A DNA stretch of 64,000 nt, taken from NCBI RefSeq assembly GCF_900582195.1, contig NZ_UTHA01000210.1:56493-120492 (forward strand). The letters run 5' to 3'. The translations under genes were made by a program, and so were the position numbers. Below, one piece after another: positions 45,960 through 54,661 of this stretch. How positions within the stretch are numbered: the stretch's first letter is position 1; the number at the start of each line of letters is the position of its first letter. The stretch is from Pseudomonas viridiflava. Its GTDB lineage: Bacteria > Pseudomonadota > Gammaproteobacteria > Pseudomonadales > Pseudomonadaceae. A model generated the notes under the pieces. That model had not been told where the DNA came from. It made no database searches and worked only from the letters and a program-made list of their open reading frames with translations.

Positions 45960-47528
45960 TCAGATCTTGTTGAACAGACCCAACTGGCTGATCTTGCTGA
46001 ACGCCAGTTGCGAAGCTTGCAACATGGTTTGCTGCAGGGTCAGACGAGTCATCACTTCGGCCGGATCCGAATCACGGATCGAACCTTGGGTGGTGGTGTT
46101 CGCGGTGCTCAGGCTGTCATTGGTGATGGCTTGCATATCCAGAGCCTGACCACGGGCACCAATCTCGGTCACTGCGGCGCCGATCTGATTGTTGGCCGCG
46201 TCGATGTTGCCGAGGCCCGCTTCCATCGCGCCCTGGAATTTCTGCTTGGCCACCGGATCACCGTCGATCGGCGTGTTCAACGCCGTGATCATCTGGCCCA
46301 GGGTGTCCAGCACGTTCTGGGTCTGGTGGTCGTTTGGCTGGATCGAAAACTGATCACCGGCAGCCGGGGCAGCGCCCAGTGCGAACGTGACGCCCGCCGC
46401 AGTAGCGTTGTTACCGACGAGAGTGCCCGAGGACACGGGCTTGCTGTCGGCAGTGACCGGCGCTGCGTACAGATCGAACGCGGTGGCGCTGGTGAACTTG
46501 AGGACCGCGCCGCCCTGCGGGAATGCCGCCGTGTAGGCCGCCTGATCGGTGATGCTGGAGCCGGTGATCACTGCAGTCGACGGGTTGCCCGGGCTGCGCG
46601 TCGTGGTAAACGAGTCCGGCGCGGTCGACAACTGGAAGCTGTGGCCGGCAATCACCGCGTCAGGGTTGGTGTCGCCGGCCTTCAAGTTGATATTCAACTT
46701 CATGTCGACGCCACGGAAGCTCACCGTCTGGTTGGCACCGCTGCTGTTGCTGACCAGACCGTTCTGGCTCGCTTCTGCGGTCACGTCATTGCCCAGGGCA
46801 TCAGTGATTTTCAGTTGAGTGCTGCTAAGGAAGCTGACGGTGTACGGCTGCCCGGCAGTGAATTTGGAATCATAGGTGGCGGCAGTGCCGACCGTACCGT
46901 TGGACAGCACGACGCGGCCGTCATCCACGGCCGGCGCAGTCATGGTGACGTTGGTGCGCGCGGTATTGATGGTCTGCTGGAAAGCGGCCCAACCGGTGGT
47001 GTTGGTGCCAACCGTCATGCCGTCGCCGATGCCCAGATTGATCGTGGTCTGGTCACCGTTGTAGGAGTAGGTGCCGTCGGCGTTCTGCGAGTACGGCGCG
47101 GTATCGGTTTTCGAACCGGAGAACAGGTAGTTGCCGCTGGCATCCTTGGAGTTCATCAGGCCCAGCACCTGTTGCTGGATCTGGCCCAGCTCCGACGCGT
47201 AAGCCTGGCGGTCCTTGTCGGTGGCCGTGCCGTTGTTGGCTGCCAGGGCAAGTTCCTTGGCGCGTGCCAATGCGGTGGTGATGGAGTCCAGTGTCGACTC
47301 CTGCACGGTCAACGAACTTTTGGTGCTGTCGACGTTGGTCTTGTACTGATCCAGCATCGCGGCCTGCTGACCCAACTGCAGCAAACGACCGGCGCCGATC
47401 GGATCGTCGGCTGCGGTGTTGATGCGCTGCAGGCTGCTCGCCTCACTGGCCGTGGCGACAGCCTTGTTGAAGTTACGCTGATAGTCCGACGCTTGCGTGC
47501 CGTAATACTGGGCGGTGGAAATGCGCAT
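45960..47528 (-). CDS. flgL: Hook-filament junction protein FlgL (HAP3)
   Basis: FlgL connects the hook to the filament. The 522-residue protein starts MRISTAQYYGTQASDYQRNF and ends QTMLQASQLAFSKISQLGLF, the conserved D0 helices. It is longer than the roughly 440 residues of P. aeruginosa, with extra variable middle sequence. It is the last gene of flgFGHIJKL. Confidence 0.95.
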   Translation of the reverse strand: MRISTAQYYGTQASDYQRNFNKAVATASEASSLQRINTAADDPIGAGRLLQLGQQAAMLDQYKTNVDSTKSSLTVQESTLDSITTALARAKELALAANNGTATDKDRQAYASELGQIQQQVLGLMNSKDASGNYLFSGSKTDTAPYSQNADGTYSYNGDQTTINLGIGDGMTVGTNTTGWAAFQQTINTARTNVTMTAPAVDDGRVVLSNGTVGTAATYDSKFTAGQPYTVSFLSSTQLKITDALGNDVTAEASQNGLVSNSSGANQTVSFRGVDMKLNINLKAGDTNPDAVIAGHSFQLSTAPDSFTTTRSPGNPSTAVITGSSITDQAAYTAAFPQGGAVLKFTSATAFDLYAAPVTADSKPVSSGTLVGNNATAAGVTFALGAAPAAGDQFSIQPNDHQTQNVLDTLGQMITALNTPIDGDPVAKQKFQGAMEAGLGNIDAANNQIGAAVTEIGARGQALDMQAITNDSLSTANTTTQGSIRDSDPAEVMTRLTLQQTMLQASQLAFSKISQLGLFNKI

Positions 47529-47541
47529 GAATTACGACTCC

Positions 47542-49587
47542 TTAAAGGCTGTTGATCAGCGTGGCGAAAGTTTCCTGCGCAGCTTTGATGATCTGCGAAG
47601 ACGCTGTGTAGTACTGCTGGTATTTGACCAGGTTGCCGGTTTCTTCATCCAGGTTGACCCCGGACAGCGAATCGCGGGCGCCTTTGGCATTGTCCAGAAT
47701 CGCTGTGGTCGCGGTGCTGTCGGACTTGCCTTGAGCGGTCTTGGTCCCGACGTTGGTCACCAGCTTGTTGTAGCCGTCAGTCAGGCTGATGCCCTTGCTG
47801 GCCGAACCGGTGTCGATGGTCTGCTTGGTCTGCAGGCCAACCAGCGCTTGCGCGTTGCGGTTGTCCGAAGACGCCGCACCGGTCAGATTCATGGTGAAGG
47901 ACTCGCCCGACTTCGGCGTGCCGCCAACGGTGGTCTGTACCGAGAAGGTTTTCTGTACGTTCGGCGTGACGCTGGTGTCCATTACCGGGTTGCCGCTGGC
48001 ATCGACGATGCCGACTTTAAGTTCCAGCGCGTTCGACTGACCGGGAACGATAGTGCCGCTGCTGATGAGGCCGCCCTTGGCATCCACAAATTTGTAAGAC
48101 TGGCTGCCGCCCGTGACGTCACCAAACACCAGTTTGACCGGCGTCGAATTCTTCAGTGCCGCCTGCATGTCAGCCTGGGCAGTCGGGTTGTAGATATCGA
48201 TCTTGTCGCTGAGCGTCGGCTGAGTGTAAGTGCCCAGGCCGGCAGCGCTGGCCACACCGGTCAACGGACCGGCCGCAGCAACTTTCTTCGGATCGGTGAG
48301 CACCGTCTGGATGCTTGCGGCCGCATTGCGGGTCGGCGTCACTTTGAAGCTGTCACCGGCGCTCAACGCCCCACCCTTGAGTGCGAGGGTGAAACCGTCG
48401 ATCACTGGCGGTGGATTGGTGGTGGTGCTGAAGGTGCCCAGATCGGTGCCGTCGGAACGCTTGACCGAGTAGTCGGTAGGGCTGGTGAACGTGACCTGAT
48501 AATCGCTGGTGGTCAGCTTGCCGCTGTCCTTGATGGTCACATCGAGGTTACCCGAGCCTGCGCTGTTGCCATCCTTCGCGATGCTGCGCTGGCTGATCAG
48601 CGCAGCACTGTTGATGTTGTTGAAAATCGCGGCGCCGAAGTCACCGTTCTTGTCGATGCCCTGGGCTTGCTGGCTGTTGACCTGATCAGCGATCACCAGC
48701 GCCACACGGCCCAGCTCATTGAGCGACGGATCGAGAACTTCTTTGCGATAGGTCAGCAGACCACCGATTTCGCCACCGCTGATCACCGAGGTGATGTCGA
48801 TGGTGCTCGAGCCGCGATCCATCTGGATGCCCACGCGCGACGGATCATCCTTGAGCGGCACGGTGCTCAGCGAGTTGGCAGAGTTGCCAATGACCAATGG
48901 CTGGCCGCTACCGACATAGATGTCGAAGCTGGTACCGCGCTCGACGACCTGCGCGCCGGTCAGCTCGGACAACTGGCGTACGGCTTCATTACGGCTGTCG
49001 AGCAGGTCGTTTGGCGCACCACCGCTGGTGGAGATCTCGCCGATCTTCTGGTTCAGGTTGGCAATCGAGGTGGCCAGCTTGTTCACCTGGGCCGTCATGT
49101 CGCCGAGGCTGCCGTTGATGGTGGTGTTCTGGTCGTTGAGCTGCTTGGCGATGGAGTTGAAGCGGCTGGTCAGCGCCTGCGCACCGGTCAGCACCGATTG
49201 ACGCGAGGTGTCATCGGTCGCGGACGTCGATACGCTCTGCATCGAGGTGAAGAATTTTTGCAGCACACCGGTCAGGCCGGTGTTGGTGTCGGACAGCATG
49301 GAGTCCAGCGGCGTGGCTTGAGCCAGGTACGAGGCCGCTTCGCTGTTGAGCGAGGTCGCCGTGTGCAGTTGGGATTCCAGGTAGGAGTTGTAGACCCGGC
49401 GCACGTCAGCCAGGGTCGTGCCGGTGCCGATGAAAACGCTGCCGTACTGCTGCGAGGATTTGGTGCCCTGCACGGTTTGCTGACGTGAATAACCGGCGGT
49501 GTCGACGTTGGCAATGTTGTTGCCTGTCGTAGCCAAAGAGGACTGGCTGGCCGACAGTCCCGACATCCCGATATTGAGCAAACTCAT
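47542..49587 (-). CDS. flgK: Hook-filament junction protein FlgK (HAP1)
   Basis: FlgK is the hook-proximal junction protein. The 681-residue protein starts MSLLNIGMSGLSASQSSLAT and contains the classic NNIANVDTAGYSRQQTVQ. The C-terminal D0 region reads LVKYQQYYTASSQIIKAAQE. It lies 13 bases upstream of flgL. Confidence 0.97.
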   Translation of the reverse strand: MSLLNIGMSGLSASQSSLATTGNNIANVDTAGYSRQQTVQGTKSSQQYGSVFIGTGTTLADVRRVYNSYLESQLHTATSLNSEAASYLAQATPLDSMLSDTNTGLTGVLQKFFTSMQSVSTSATDDTSRQSVLTGAQALTSRFNSIAKQLNDQNTTINGSLGDMTAQVNKLATSIANLNQKIGEISTSGGAPNDLLDSRNEAVRQLSELTGAQVVERGTSFDIYVGSGQPLVIGNSANSLSTVPLKDDPSRVGIQMDRGSSTIDITSVISGGEIGGLLTYRKEVLDPSLNELGRVALVIADQVNSQQAQGIDKNGDFGAAIFNNINSAALISQRSIAKDGNSAGSGNLDVTIKDSGKLTTSDYQVTFTSPTDYSVKRSDGTDLGTFSTTTNPPPVIDGFTLALKGGALSAGDSFKVTPTRNAAASIQTVLTDPKKVAAAGPLTGVASAAGLGTYTQPTLSDKIDIYNPTAQADMQAALKNSTPVKLVFGDVTGGSQSYKFVDAKGGLISSGTIVPGQSNALELKVGIVDASGNPVMDTSVTPNVQKTFSVQTTVGGTPKSGESFTMNLTGAASSDNRNAQALVGLQTKQTIDTGSASKGISLTDGYNKLVTNVGTKTAQGKSDSTATTAILDNAKGARDSLSGVNLDEETGNLVKYQQYYTASSQIIKAAQETFATLINSL

Positions 49588-49611
49588 GGTTCAGACCTTA
49601 TACCTTGTGCC

Positions 49612-50904
49612 TTATAAAGGCGTGGTGGATACACCCGCCGCAGCGTAGTTTTGGAAACTGTTCATCTGCTTGGCTATCTGCGAAATCTTGCTTGCGTAGT
49701 TCGGGTCGGTGGCGTAACCGGCCTTTTGCAACTCGCGTACAAACTGTTCTGGGTTATCGGCAGACTTCACGACATCTTGATAGCGATTATTGCTCTGCAG
49801 CAAAGTCACCAGATCGTGGAAACTGTCCTTGTACGAGGCGTAGGAACGGAACTCGGCCGTCTCCTTGACCATCGCGCCATTGCGGAACTCGCTGGTGATC
49901 GCCCGGGCCGAATCGCCCTTCCAGTTGCTGCTCGCCTTGATGCCGAACAGGTTGTGGCTACTGCTGCCATCCTGGGCGCGCATGACCGACTTGCCCCAAC
50001 CGGTTTCCAGGGCCGCTTGTGCCACCAGATAACGCGGATCGACGCCGATGCGATCGGCCGCTTCCTTGGCCATCGGCAGCATGGTGTTGACGAACTCGTC
50101 GGCGGAACTGAAGGCTTTCTTCGCCGGCGCCAGCGGAATCTGCGCCATGGCGCGACCGTAGACCTGCATCGGTGCGCCCGAGGCTTTTTCGCCCTCGGCG
50201 CGCGCCAGCCAGTCGCCGTTGTACAGCGGGCCGGCGCCAGTGGTGGCAGCGGTCGTGGCGCGTTGCGGCAATTGCGTTGCGACGGCCGGGGTGGCCGACG
50301 GCACGAGTCCGGCGAGCAACCGATCGGCCAGCTTCGGCGGCAAGGCCAGACGACGCTGGTTGATCATTTCCATGTCATTGCGATGCGCGAGTTGCGTGTT
50401 CGGCGCGTTCACCGAACGCGACGCCCACAACGGACGCTCGCCATTGAGGCGCGACAACGGGCCATTGGTGGCAACGGTGCCAGCAGCCACCGGTGTGACC
50501 ACGGCCGCGGCTTTTGCCTTGGCTTCTTCCTGTTTGGCGGCGGACGCAGCAGCGGCCTCGCCCGGCGCCATTGGTTTGTTCTTCGACATCTGCCGCATCA
50601 GCACGTCGGCCAGACCAATACCACCGCCCTCGCGGGACATGGAAACGGCCAGTTGCTGGTCATACATTTCCTGATACTGCTTGGCCGCCGGCGTGTTGAG
50701 CGGGTTGTCTTCACCCAGGGCGTTGGTCGCCGAGCGCATCGACTTGAGCATTTCGCCAAGGAACAGCGATTCGAATTCCTGCGCCACTTTGCGCAGGTTC
50801 GCATCGCTGTTCTTGTCGCCGACCTTGAGCTGGTTCAGGCGATTGAGGTCCGAGTAGGAACCCGAATCGCTGCTGCTGACCAGACCGCTTTTGCGCATAT
50901 CCAT
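49612..50904 (-). CDS. flgJ: Rod-cap/peptidoglycan hydrolase FlgJ
   Basis: FlgJ has an N-terminal rod-capping domain (VAQEFESLFLGEMLKSMRSA; YQEMYDQQLAVSMS) and a C-terminal glucosaminidase domain with the catalytic Glu in LVAQAALETGWGKSVMRAQD. The two are joined by a long Ala/Thr-rich linker. At 430 residues it matches Pseudomonas FlgJ. Confidence 0.96.
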   Translation of the reverse strand: MDMRKSGLVSSSDSGSYSDLNRLNQLKVGDKNSDANLRKVAQEFESLFLGEMLKSMRSATNALGEDNPLNTPAAKQYQEMYDQQLAVSMSREGGGIGLADVLMRQMSKNKPMAPGEAAAASAAKQEEAKAKAAAVVTPVAAGTVATNGPLSRLNGERPLWASRSVNAPNTQLAHRNDMEMINQRRLALPPKLADRLLAGLVPSATPAVATQLPQRATTAATTGAGPLYNGDWLARAEGEKASGAPMQVYGRAMAQIPLAPAKKAFSSADEFVNTMLPMAKEAADRIGVDPRYLVAQAALETGWGKSVMRAQDGSSSHNLFGIKASSNWKGDSARAITSEFRNGAMVKETAEFRSYASYKDSFHDLVTLLQSNNRYQDVVKSADNPEQFVRELQKAGYATDPNYASKISQIAKQMNSFQNYAAAGVSTTPL

Positions 50905-50915
50905 AAGGGTCGGCC

Positions 50916-52022
50916 TCAGATCACGATCAGGTCGGCTTGCAACGCGCCGGCCTGCTTCAAGGCTTCGAGAATGGCCATCAAGTCACCCGGTGCCGCGCCG
51001 ACCTGGTTCACCGCCCGTACGATCTCGTCGAGGGTGGTGCCCGGACCGAACTTGAACATCGGTTTGGCTTCTTGCTCGGCGTTGACCCGCGAACGCGGCA
51101 CGACAGCGGTCTGGCCGTTGGACAACGGGCCTGGCTGGCTGACAATCGGGTCTTCGGTGATGGTCACGGTCAGGCTGCCGTGGGTCACGGCGGCTGGCGA
51201 CACTTTCACGTTCTGGCCGATGACGATGGTGCCGGTACGCGAGTTGATGATGACTTTCGCCACCGCCTGACCCGGATCGACTTCGAGGTTTTCGAGGATC
51301 GACAAGTAGTCGACGCGCTGGCTCGGATCGAGCGGCGCGGTGACGCGGATCGAACCACCGTCGATGGCTTGCGCGACGCCAGGGCCGAGCATGTCGTTGA
51401 TCTTGTCGACGATACGCTTGGCGGTGGTGAAGTCTGAGCGGTTGAGGTTCAGCGTCAGGCTGTTGCCCTGGTTGAAACCGCTCGGCACCGAACGCTCCAC
51501 CGAAGCACCGCCGGGAATGCGACCGGCCGACGGAACGTTAACGGTGATCTTCGAACCGTCACGCCCTTCGGCATCGAAACCGCCAACCACCAGGTTGCCC
51601 TGAGCGACTGCGTAGACGTTGCCGTCGATCCCCTTGAGCGGGGTCAGCAACAGTGTGCCGCCACGCAGGCTCTTGGAGTTACCGATCGAGGACACGGTAA
51701 TGTCGACCTGCTGACCCGGCTTGGCGAACGCCGGCAAGTCGGCACTGATCGACACCGCCGCGACGTTCTTCAACTGCACATTGCCCGATCCCGGCGGCAC
51801 CTTGATGCCGAACTGCGAGAGCATGTTGTTGAAGGTCTGCAGGGTGAACGGGGTTTGCGTCGTCTGGTCACCGGTGCCATTAAGCCCGACCACCAGGCCG
51901 TAACCGATCAACTGGTTGGAACGCACGCCGGAAATGCTGGCGATATCTTTCAGCCGCTCGGCGTGGGCAGCAAAAGCGGCGGACATCAGGGTTGCCGCCA
52001 GCATGAAGCTTTTCAGATTCAA
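50916..52022 (-). CDS. flgI: Flagellar P-ring protein FlgI
   Basis: FlgI forms the periplasmic P ring. A signal peptide ending LMSAAFAAHA precedes the mature start ERLKDIASISGVRSNQLIGY. The TTG at 52022 is preferred because AGGTGG lies 5 bases upstream and the resulting N-terminus has the length seen in other Pseudomonas FlgI; a GTG at 52031 immediately after the flgH stop is the alternative. Confidence 0.95.
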   Translation of the reverse strand: MNLKSFMLAATLMSAAFAAHAERLKDIASISGVRSNQLIGYGLVVGLNGTGDQTTQTPFTLQTFNNMLSQFGIKVPPGSGNVQLKNVAAVSISADLPAFAKPGQQVDITVSSIGNSKSLRGGTLLLTPLKGIDGNVYAVAQGNLVVGGFDAEGRDGSKITVNVPSAGRIPGGASVERSVPSGFNQGNSLTLNLNRSDFTTAKRIVDKINDMLGPGVAQAIDGGSIRVTAPLDPSQRVDYLSILENLEVDPGQAVAKVIINSRTGTIVIGQNVKVSPAAVTHGSLTVTITEDPIVSQPGPLSNGQTAVVPRSRVNAEQEAKPMFKFGPGTTLDEIVRAVNQVGAAPGDLMAILEALKQAGALQADLIVI

Positions 52023-52031
52023 CGTAGCCAC

Positions 52032-52727
52032 CTAGAAAGGGAACAGCGGGCTGAGGAAGAAACGGTCGAACCAGCCTGGCTGACTCGTATCGGCAAACGC
52101 GCCGGTACCCGAGTAGGTGATGCGTGCATCGGCGACCCGGGTCGACGACACGGTGTTGTCCGTGGCGATGTCATCGGCGCGTACCAGGCCGGCGATGCGC
52201 ACCAGTTCGTCACCGGTGTTCAGCGTCAGCCACTTCTCGCCACGCACGGCGATGATGCCGTTGGGCAGCACGTCAGCGACGGTCACGGTGATCGAACCGG
52301 TCAAACTGTTGCTCTGCCCGGACTTGGCGTCGCCCTTGGTCGAACGGTCGGCGCTGTAGCCGGCGTTCAGACTCAGGTCGTTGCCGCCGATCGGGTTGTT
52401 GGTGGTCAGGCTGGAGCCGAACAACGAGGTCAGACCAACACTGTTATCGCTGTTCTTGTCCATCTGCGAGTTGGCGTTCTTGCTCGCCTGCGTGCGCTCG
52501 TTCAGGGTGATCGTGATGATGTCACCGACCCGGAAAGCCTTGCGGTCGCTGTACAGGTTCTGCTCGAAGCCGGCCTGATAGATCGAGCCATTATTGGCGG
52601 CAGCCGGCAACGGCGTGCGCGGCAACACCGGGGCGTAGTAAGGGTCATTGGGCTTGGGCGTCGGGGCGACGCAGCCCGCGAGCGAGACGACCCCACTCAA
52701 TGCCAGAACAGATACAAAGCGATTCAT
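52032..52727 (-). CDS. flgH: Flagellar L-ring lipoprotein FlgH
   Basis: FlgH forms the outer-membrane L ring. A lipoprotein signal peptide ends in the lipobox LAGC (Cys at residue 18). The family pattern FRVGDIITITLNERTQASKN is present. The 231-residue length is standard. Confidence 0.97.
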   Translation of the reverse strand: MNRFVSVLALSGVVSLAGCVAPTPKPNDPYYAPVLPRTPLPAAANNGSIYQAGFEQNLYSDRKAFRVGDIITITLNERTQASKNANSQMDKNSDNSVGLTSLFGSSLTTNNPIGGNDLSLNAGYSADRSTKGDAKSGQSNSLTGSITVTVADVLPNGIIAVRGEKWLTLNTGDELVRIAGLVRADDIATDNTVSSTRVADARITYSGTGAFADTSQPGWFDRFFLSPLFPF

Positions 52728-52779
52728 GACCCTACCTCACGGTGTTGCAGGCGACCTCATGGCCGCCTCATAGACTTGA

Positions 52780-53565
52780 TTACAGATTCTGCGTTACGAA
52801 CGAGAGCATCTGGTCAGCGGTGGAGATCACCTTGGAGTTCATCTCGTAAGCGCGCTGAGTAGTGATCATGTTGACCATCTCTTCAACGGTGCTGACGTTG
52901 GAGGTTTCCAGGGTGTTCTGCAGGGTGGTACCGAAACCGGCCAGACCCGGGGTGCCGACTTGCGGCGCGCCGGAAGCAGCGGTTTCCAGGAACAGGTTGT
53001 TGCCCACGGCTTGCAGACCCGCCGGGTTGATGAAGTCGGCGGTTTGCAGGTTGCCGATCACCTGCGACGCGGCATTGCCGGCAACAGTGATGGACACGGT
53101 GCCGTCACGGCCGACGGTGAAGGTCTGCGCATCGTTCGGAATGACGATGGCCGGTTCCAGAGCGAAACCGCTGGCGTTGACGATCTGGCCGTTGGAATCG
53201 AGGTGGAACGTACCGTCACGGGTGTACGACGTGGTGCCGTCCGGTTGCAGAATCTGGAAGAAACCGCGACCGTCAATGGCCATGTCCAGAGGCTGCTCGG
53301 TGGTTTGCAGGCTGCCGGCGGTGAAGTTTTTCTGGGTGCCGACAATGCGCACACCGGTACCCAGTTGCAGACCCGACGGCAGTTCGCTGTCCTGGGTCGA
53401 CTGGGCGCCTGGCTGACGTTTGATCTGGTAGAGCAAGTCCTGGAACTCGGCGCGATCACGTTTGAAACCCGTGGTCGACACGTTCGCCAGGTTGTTGGAA
53501 ATGGTGGTCAGGTTGGTGTCCTGGGCGGACAGACCGGTTTTGGCAACCCATAGAGCCGGAAGCAT
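52780..53565 (-). CDS. flgG: Distal rod protein FlgG
   Basis: FlgG is the distal rod protein. The 261-residue protein starts MLPALWVAKTGLSAQDTNLT, with TISNNLANVSTTGFKRDRAE (flagellar rod/hook signature), and ends VEEMVNMITTQRAYEMNSKV plus ISTADQMLSFVTQNL. Confidence 0.98.
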   Translation of the reverse strand: MLPALWVAKTGLSAQDTNLTTISNNLANVSTTGFKRDRAEFQDLLYQIKRQPGAQSTQDSELPSGLQLGTGVRIVGTQKNFTAGSLQTTEQPLDMAIDGRGFFQILQPDGTTSYTRDGTFHLDSNGQIVNASGFALEPAIVIPNDAQTFTVGRDGTVSITVAGNAASQVIGNLQTADFINPAGLQAVGNNLFLETAASGAPQVGTPGLAGFGTTLQNTLETSNVSTVEEMVNMITTQRAYEMNSKVISTADQMLSFVTQNL

Positions 53566-53610
53566 TCGATTCTCCTCGTGCGCCTGTTTTACGGCGCGAC
53601 GTTCTGATAA

Positions 53611-54351
53611 TTAGCTGATCTGCAAGACCCGAGCCATGGCCTGGTCGTCGTCTTTGGCGGTGTTCATCATCTTGACGTGCAACTCGAACTGCTTGGCCAG
53701 GGCCAGCACCGAGGTCATCTCTTCAACGGCGTTGACGTTGCTCGATTCAAGGAAACCTGACACCAGTTTGACGTTGGCGTCGGCCTGCGCCGGCTGGCCG
53801 TCTTTGGTGTAGATCGAGCCGTCGAGGCCTTTATTCATGTTCTTGATGTCCGGGTTGACCAGTTTGATCCGGTCGACTTCGGCCATGACGCGCGGGCCTT
53901 CGCCCATCGCACGAATACTGATGGTGCCGTCTTCACCGACTTCGATCTGCTGCTCGGGCGGCACGGCGATCGGACCGCCATTGCCGATCACCGGCATGCC
54001 GTTGCCGGCGCGCAGCACACCGAGGGCGTCGACGTTGAGGCTGCCGGTGCGCACGTAGCTTTCGCCGCCGTTCGGGTTCTGCACGGCAATGAAACCGTTG
54101 CCGGTCACCGCGACGTCGAGGTCACGACCGGTCTGCACCAGCGAACCCGGAGTGAAGTCGGTGGCGGGCCGTTCGCTCATGGCAAACGCACGCGCCGGAA
54201 AGCTGTCACCGAACACCGGCATCGAACGCGCCTGCTCCAGGTCGCGCTGAAAACCGTTGGTGGAGATGTTCGCCAGGTTGTTGGCATGCGCCTTTTGCGC
54301 CAGCGCATTCTGGCTGGCGCCGGTCATTGCCACATAAAGGTACTTGTCCAC
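53611..54351 (-). CDS. flgF: Proximal rod protein FlgF
   Basis: FlgF is a proximal rod protein. The 246-residue protein begins at a GTG (54351) with VDKYLYVAMTGASQNALAQK (the family start MDKYLY). AGAGGAA lies 6-7 bases upstream. The longer frame to 54603 starts inside a REP element and is not real. C-terminal VEEMTSVLALAKQFELHVKM is intact. Confidence 0.95.
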   Translation of the reverse strand: MDKYLYVAMTGASQNALAQKAHANNLANISTNGFQRDLEQARSMPVFGDSFPARAFAMSERPATDFTPGSLVQTGRDLDVAVTGNGFIAVQNPNGGESYVRTGSLNVDALGVLRAGNGMPVIGNGGPIAVPPEQQIEVGEDGTISIRAMGEGPRVMAEVDRIKLVNPDIKNMNKGLDGSIYTKDGQPAQADANVKLVSGFLESSNVNAVEEMTSVLALAKQFELHVKMMNTAKDDDQAMARVLQIS

Positions 54352-54407
54352 ACTCTTTCCTCTGCATGCCGGACGTTTGCCGCCCACCGCTGTACTGCTG
54401 AGCCATA

Positions 54408-54424
54408 AGCAATTTGCAGACCAA
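54408..54424 (-). promoter_or_regulatory. Sigma-54 promoter for flgFGHIJKL
   Basis: The minus strand reads TTGGTCTGCAAATTGCT. GG and GC are 12 bases apart and the -12 is perfect (TTGCT); the -24 has TCT where CAC is usual. It is about 57 bases upstream of the flgF GTG. Confidence 0.65.
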
Positions 54425-54568
54425 CTTTTTTCTGACGCACAAAGGCCCGGTAAACAAGGGACTTGGAGGTTGTTGCAGGGGAATGGGGAATGTATCGAAG
54501 TCGAAAAACCGGCGGTGTTATGCCGGTAGGTGGCAATGTCTGGCGCTGGTGTTGCCTGGACTATCGCT

Positions 54569-54632
54569 TTCGCGAGCAAGCTCGCTCCCACAGGGGAATG
54601 CATTTCAATGTGGGAGCGAGCTTGCTCGCGAA
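54569..54632. repeat. REPIN of the GTGGGAGCGAGC family
   Basis: Two 24-base REP elements in inverted orientation (54569-54592 and 54609-54632), each with core GAGCGAGCTTGCTCGC, are separated by 16 bases. It lies between flgF and phhR. The rest of the gap (54425-54661) shows nothing else. Confidence 0.85.
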
Positions 54633-54661
54633 GAGGCCCTCACTACCAACACATGCCTGGG

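Noticed and set aside
53611..54603. Extended FlgF start at 54603
   Set aside because: The additional N-terminus lies in a REP element and in the flgF promoter region; the GTG at 54351 gives the conserved DKYLY start with a ribosome site.
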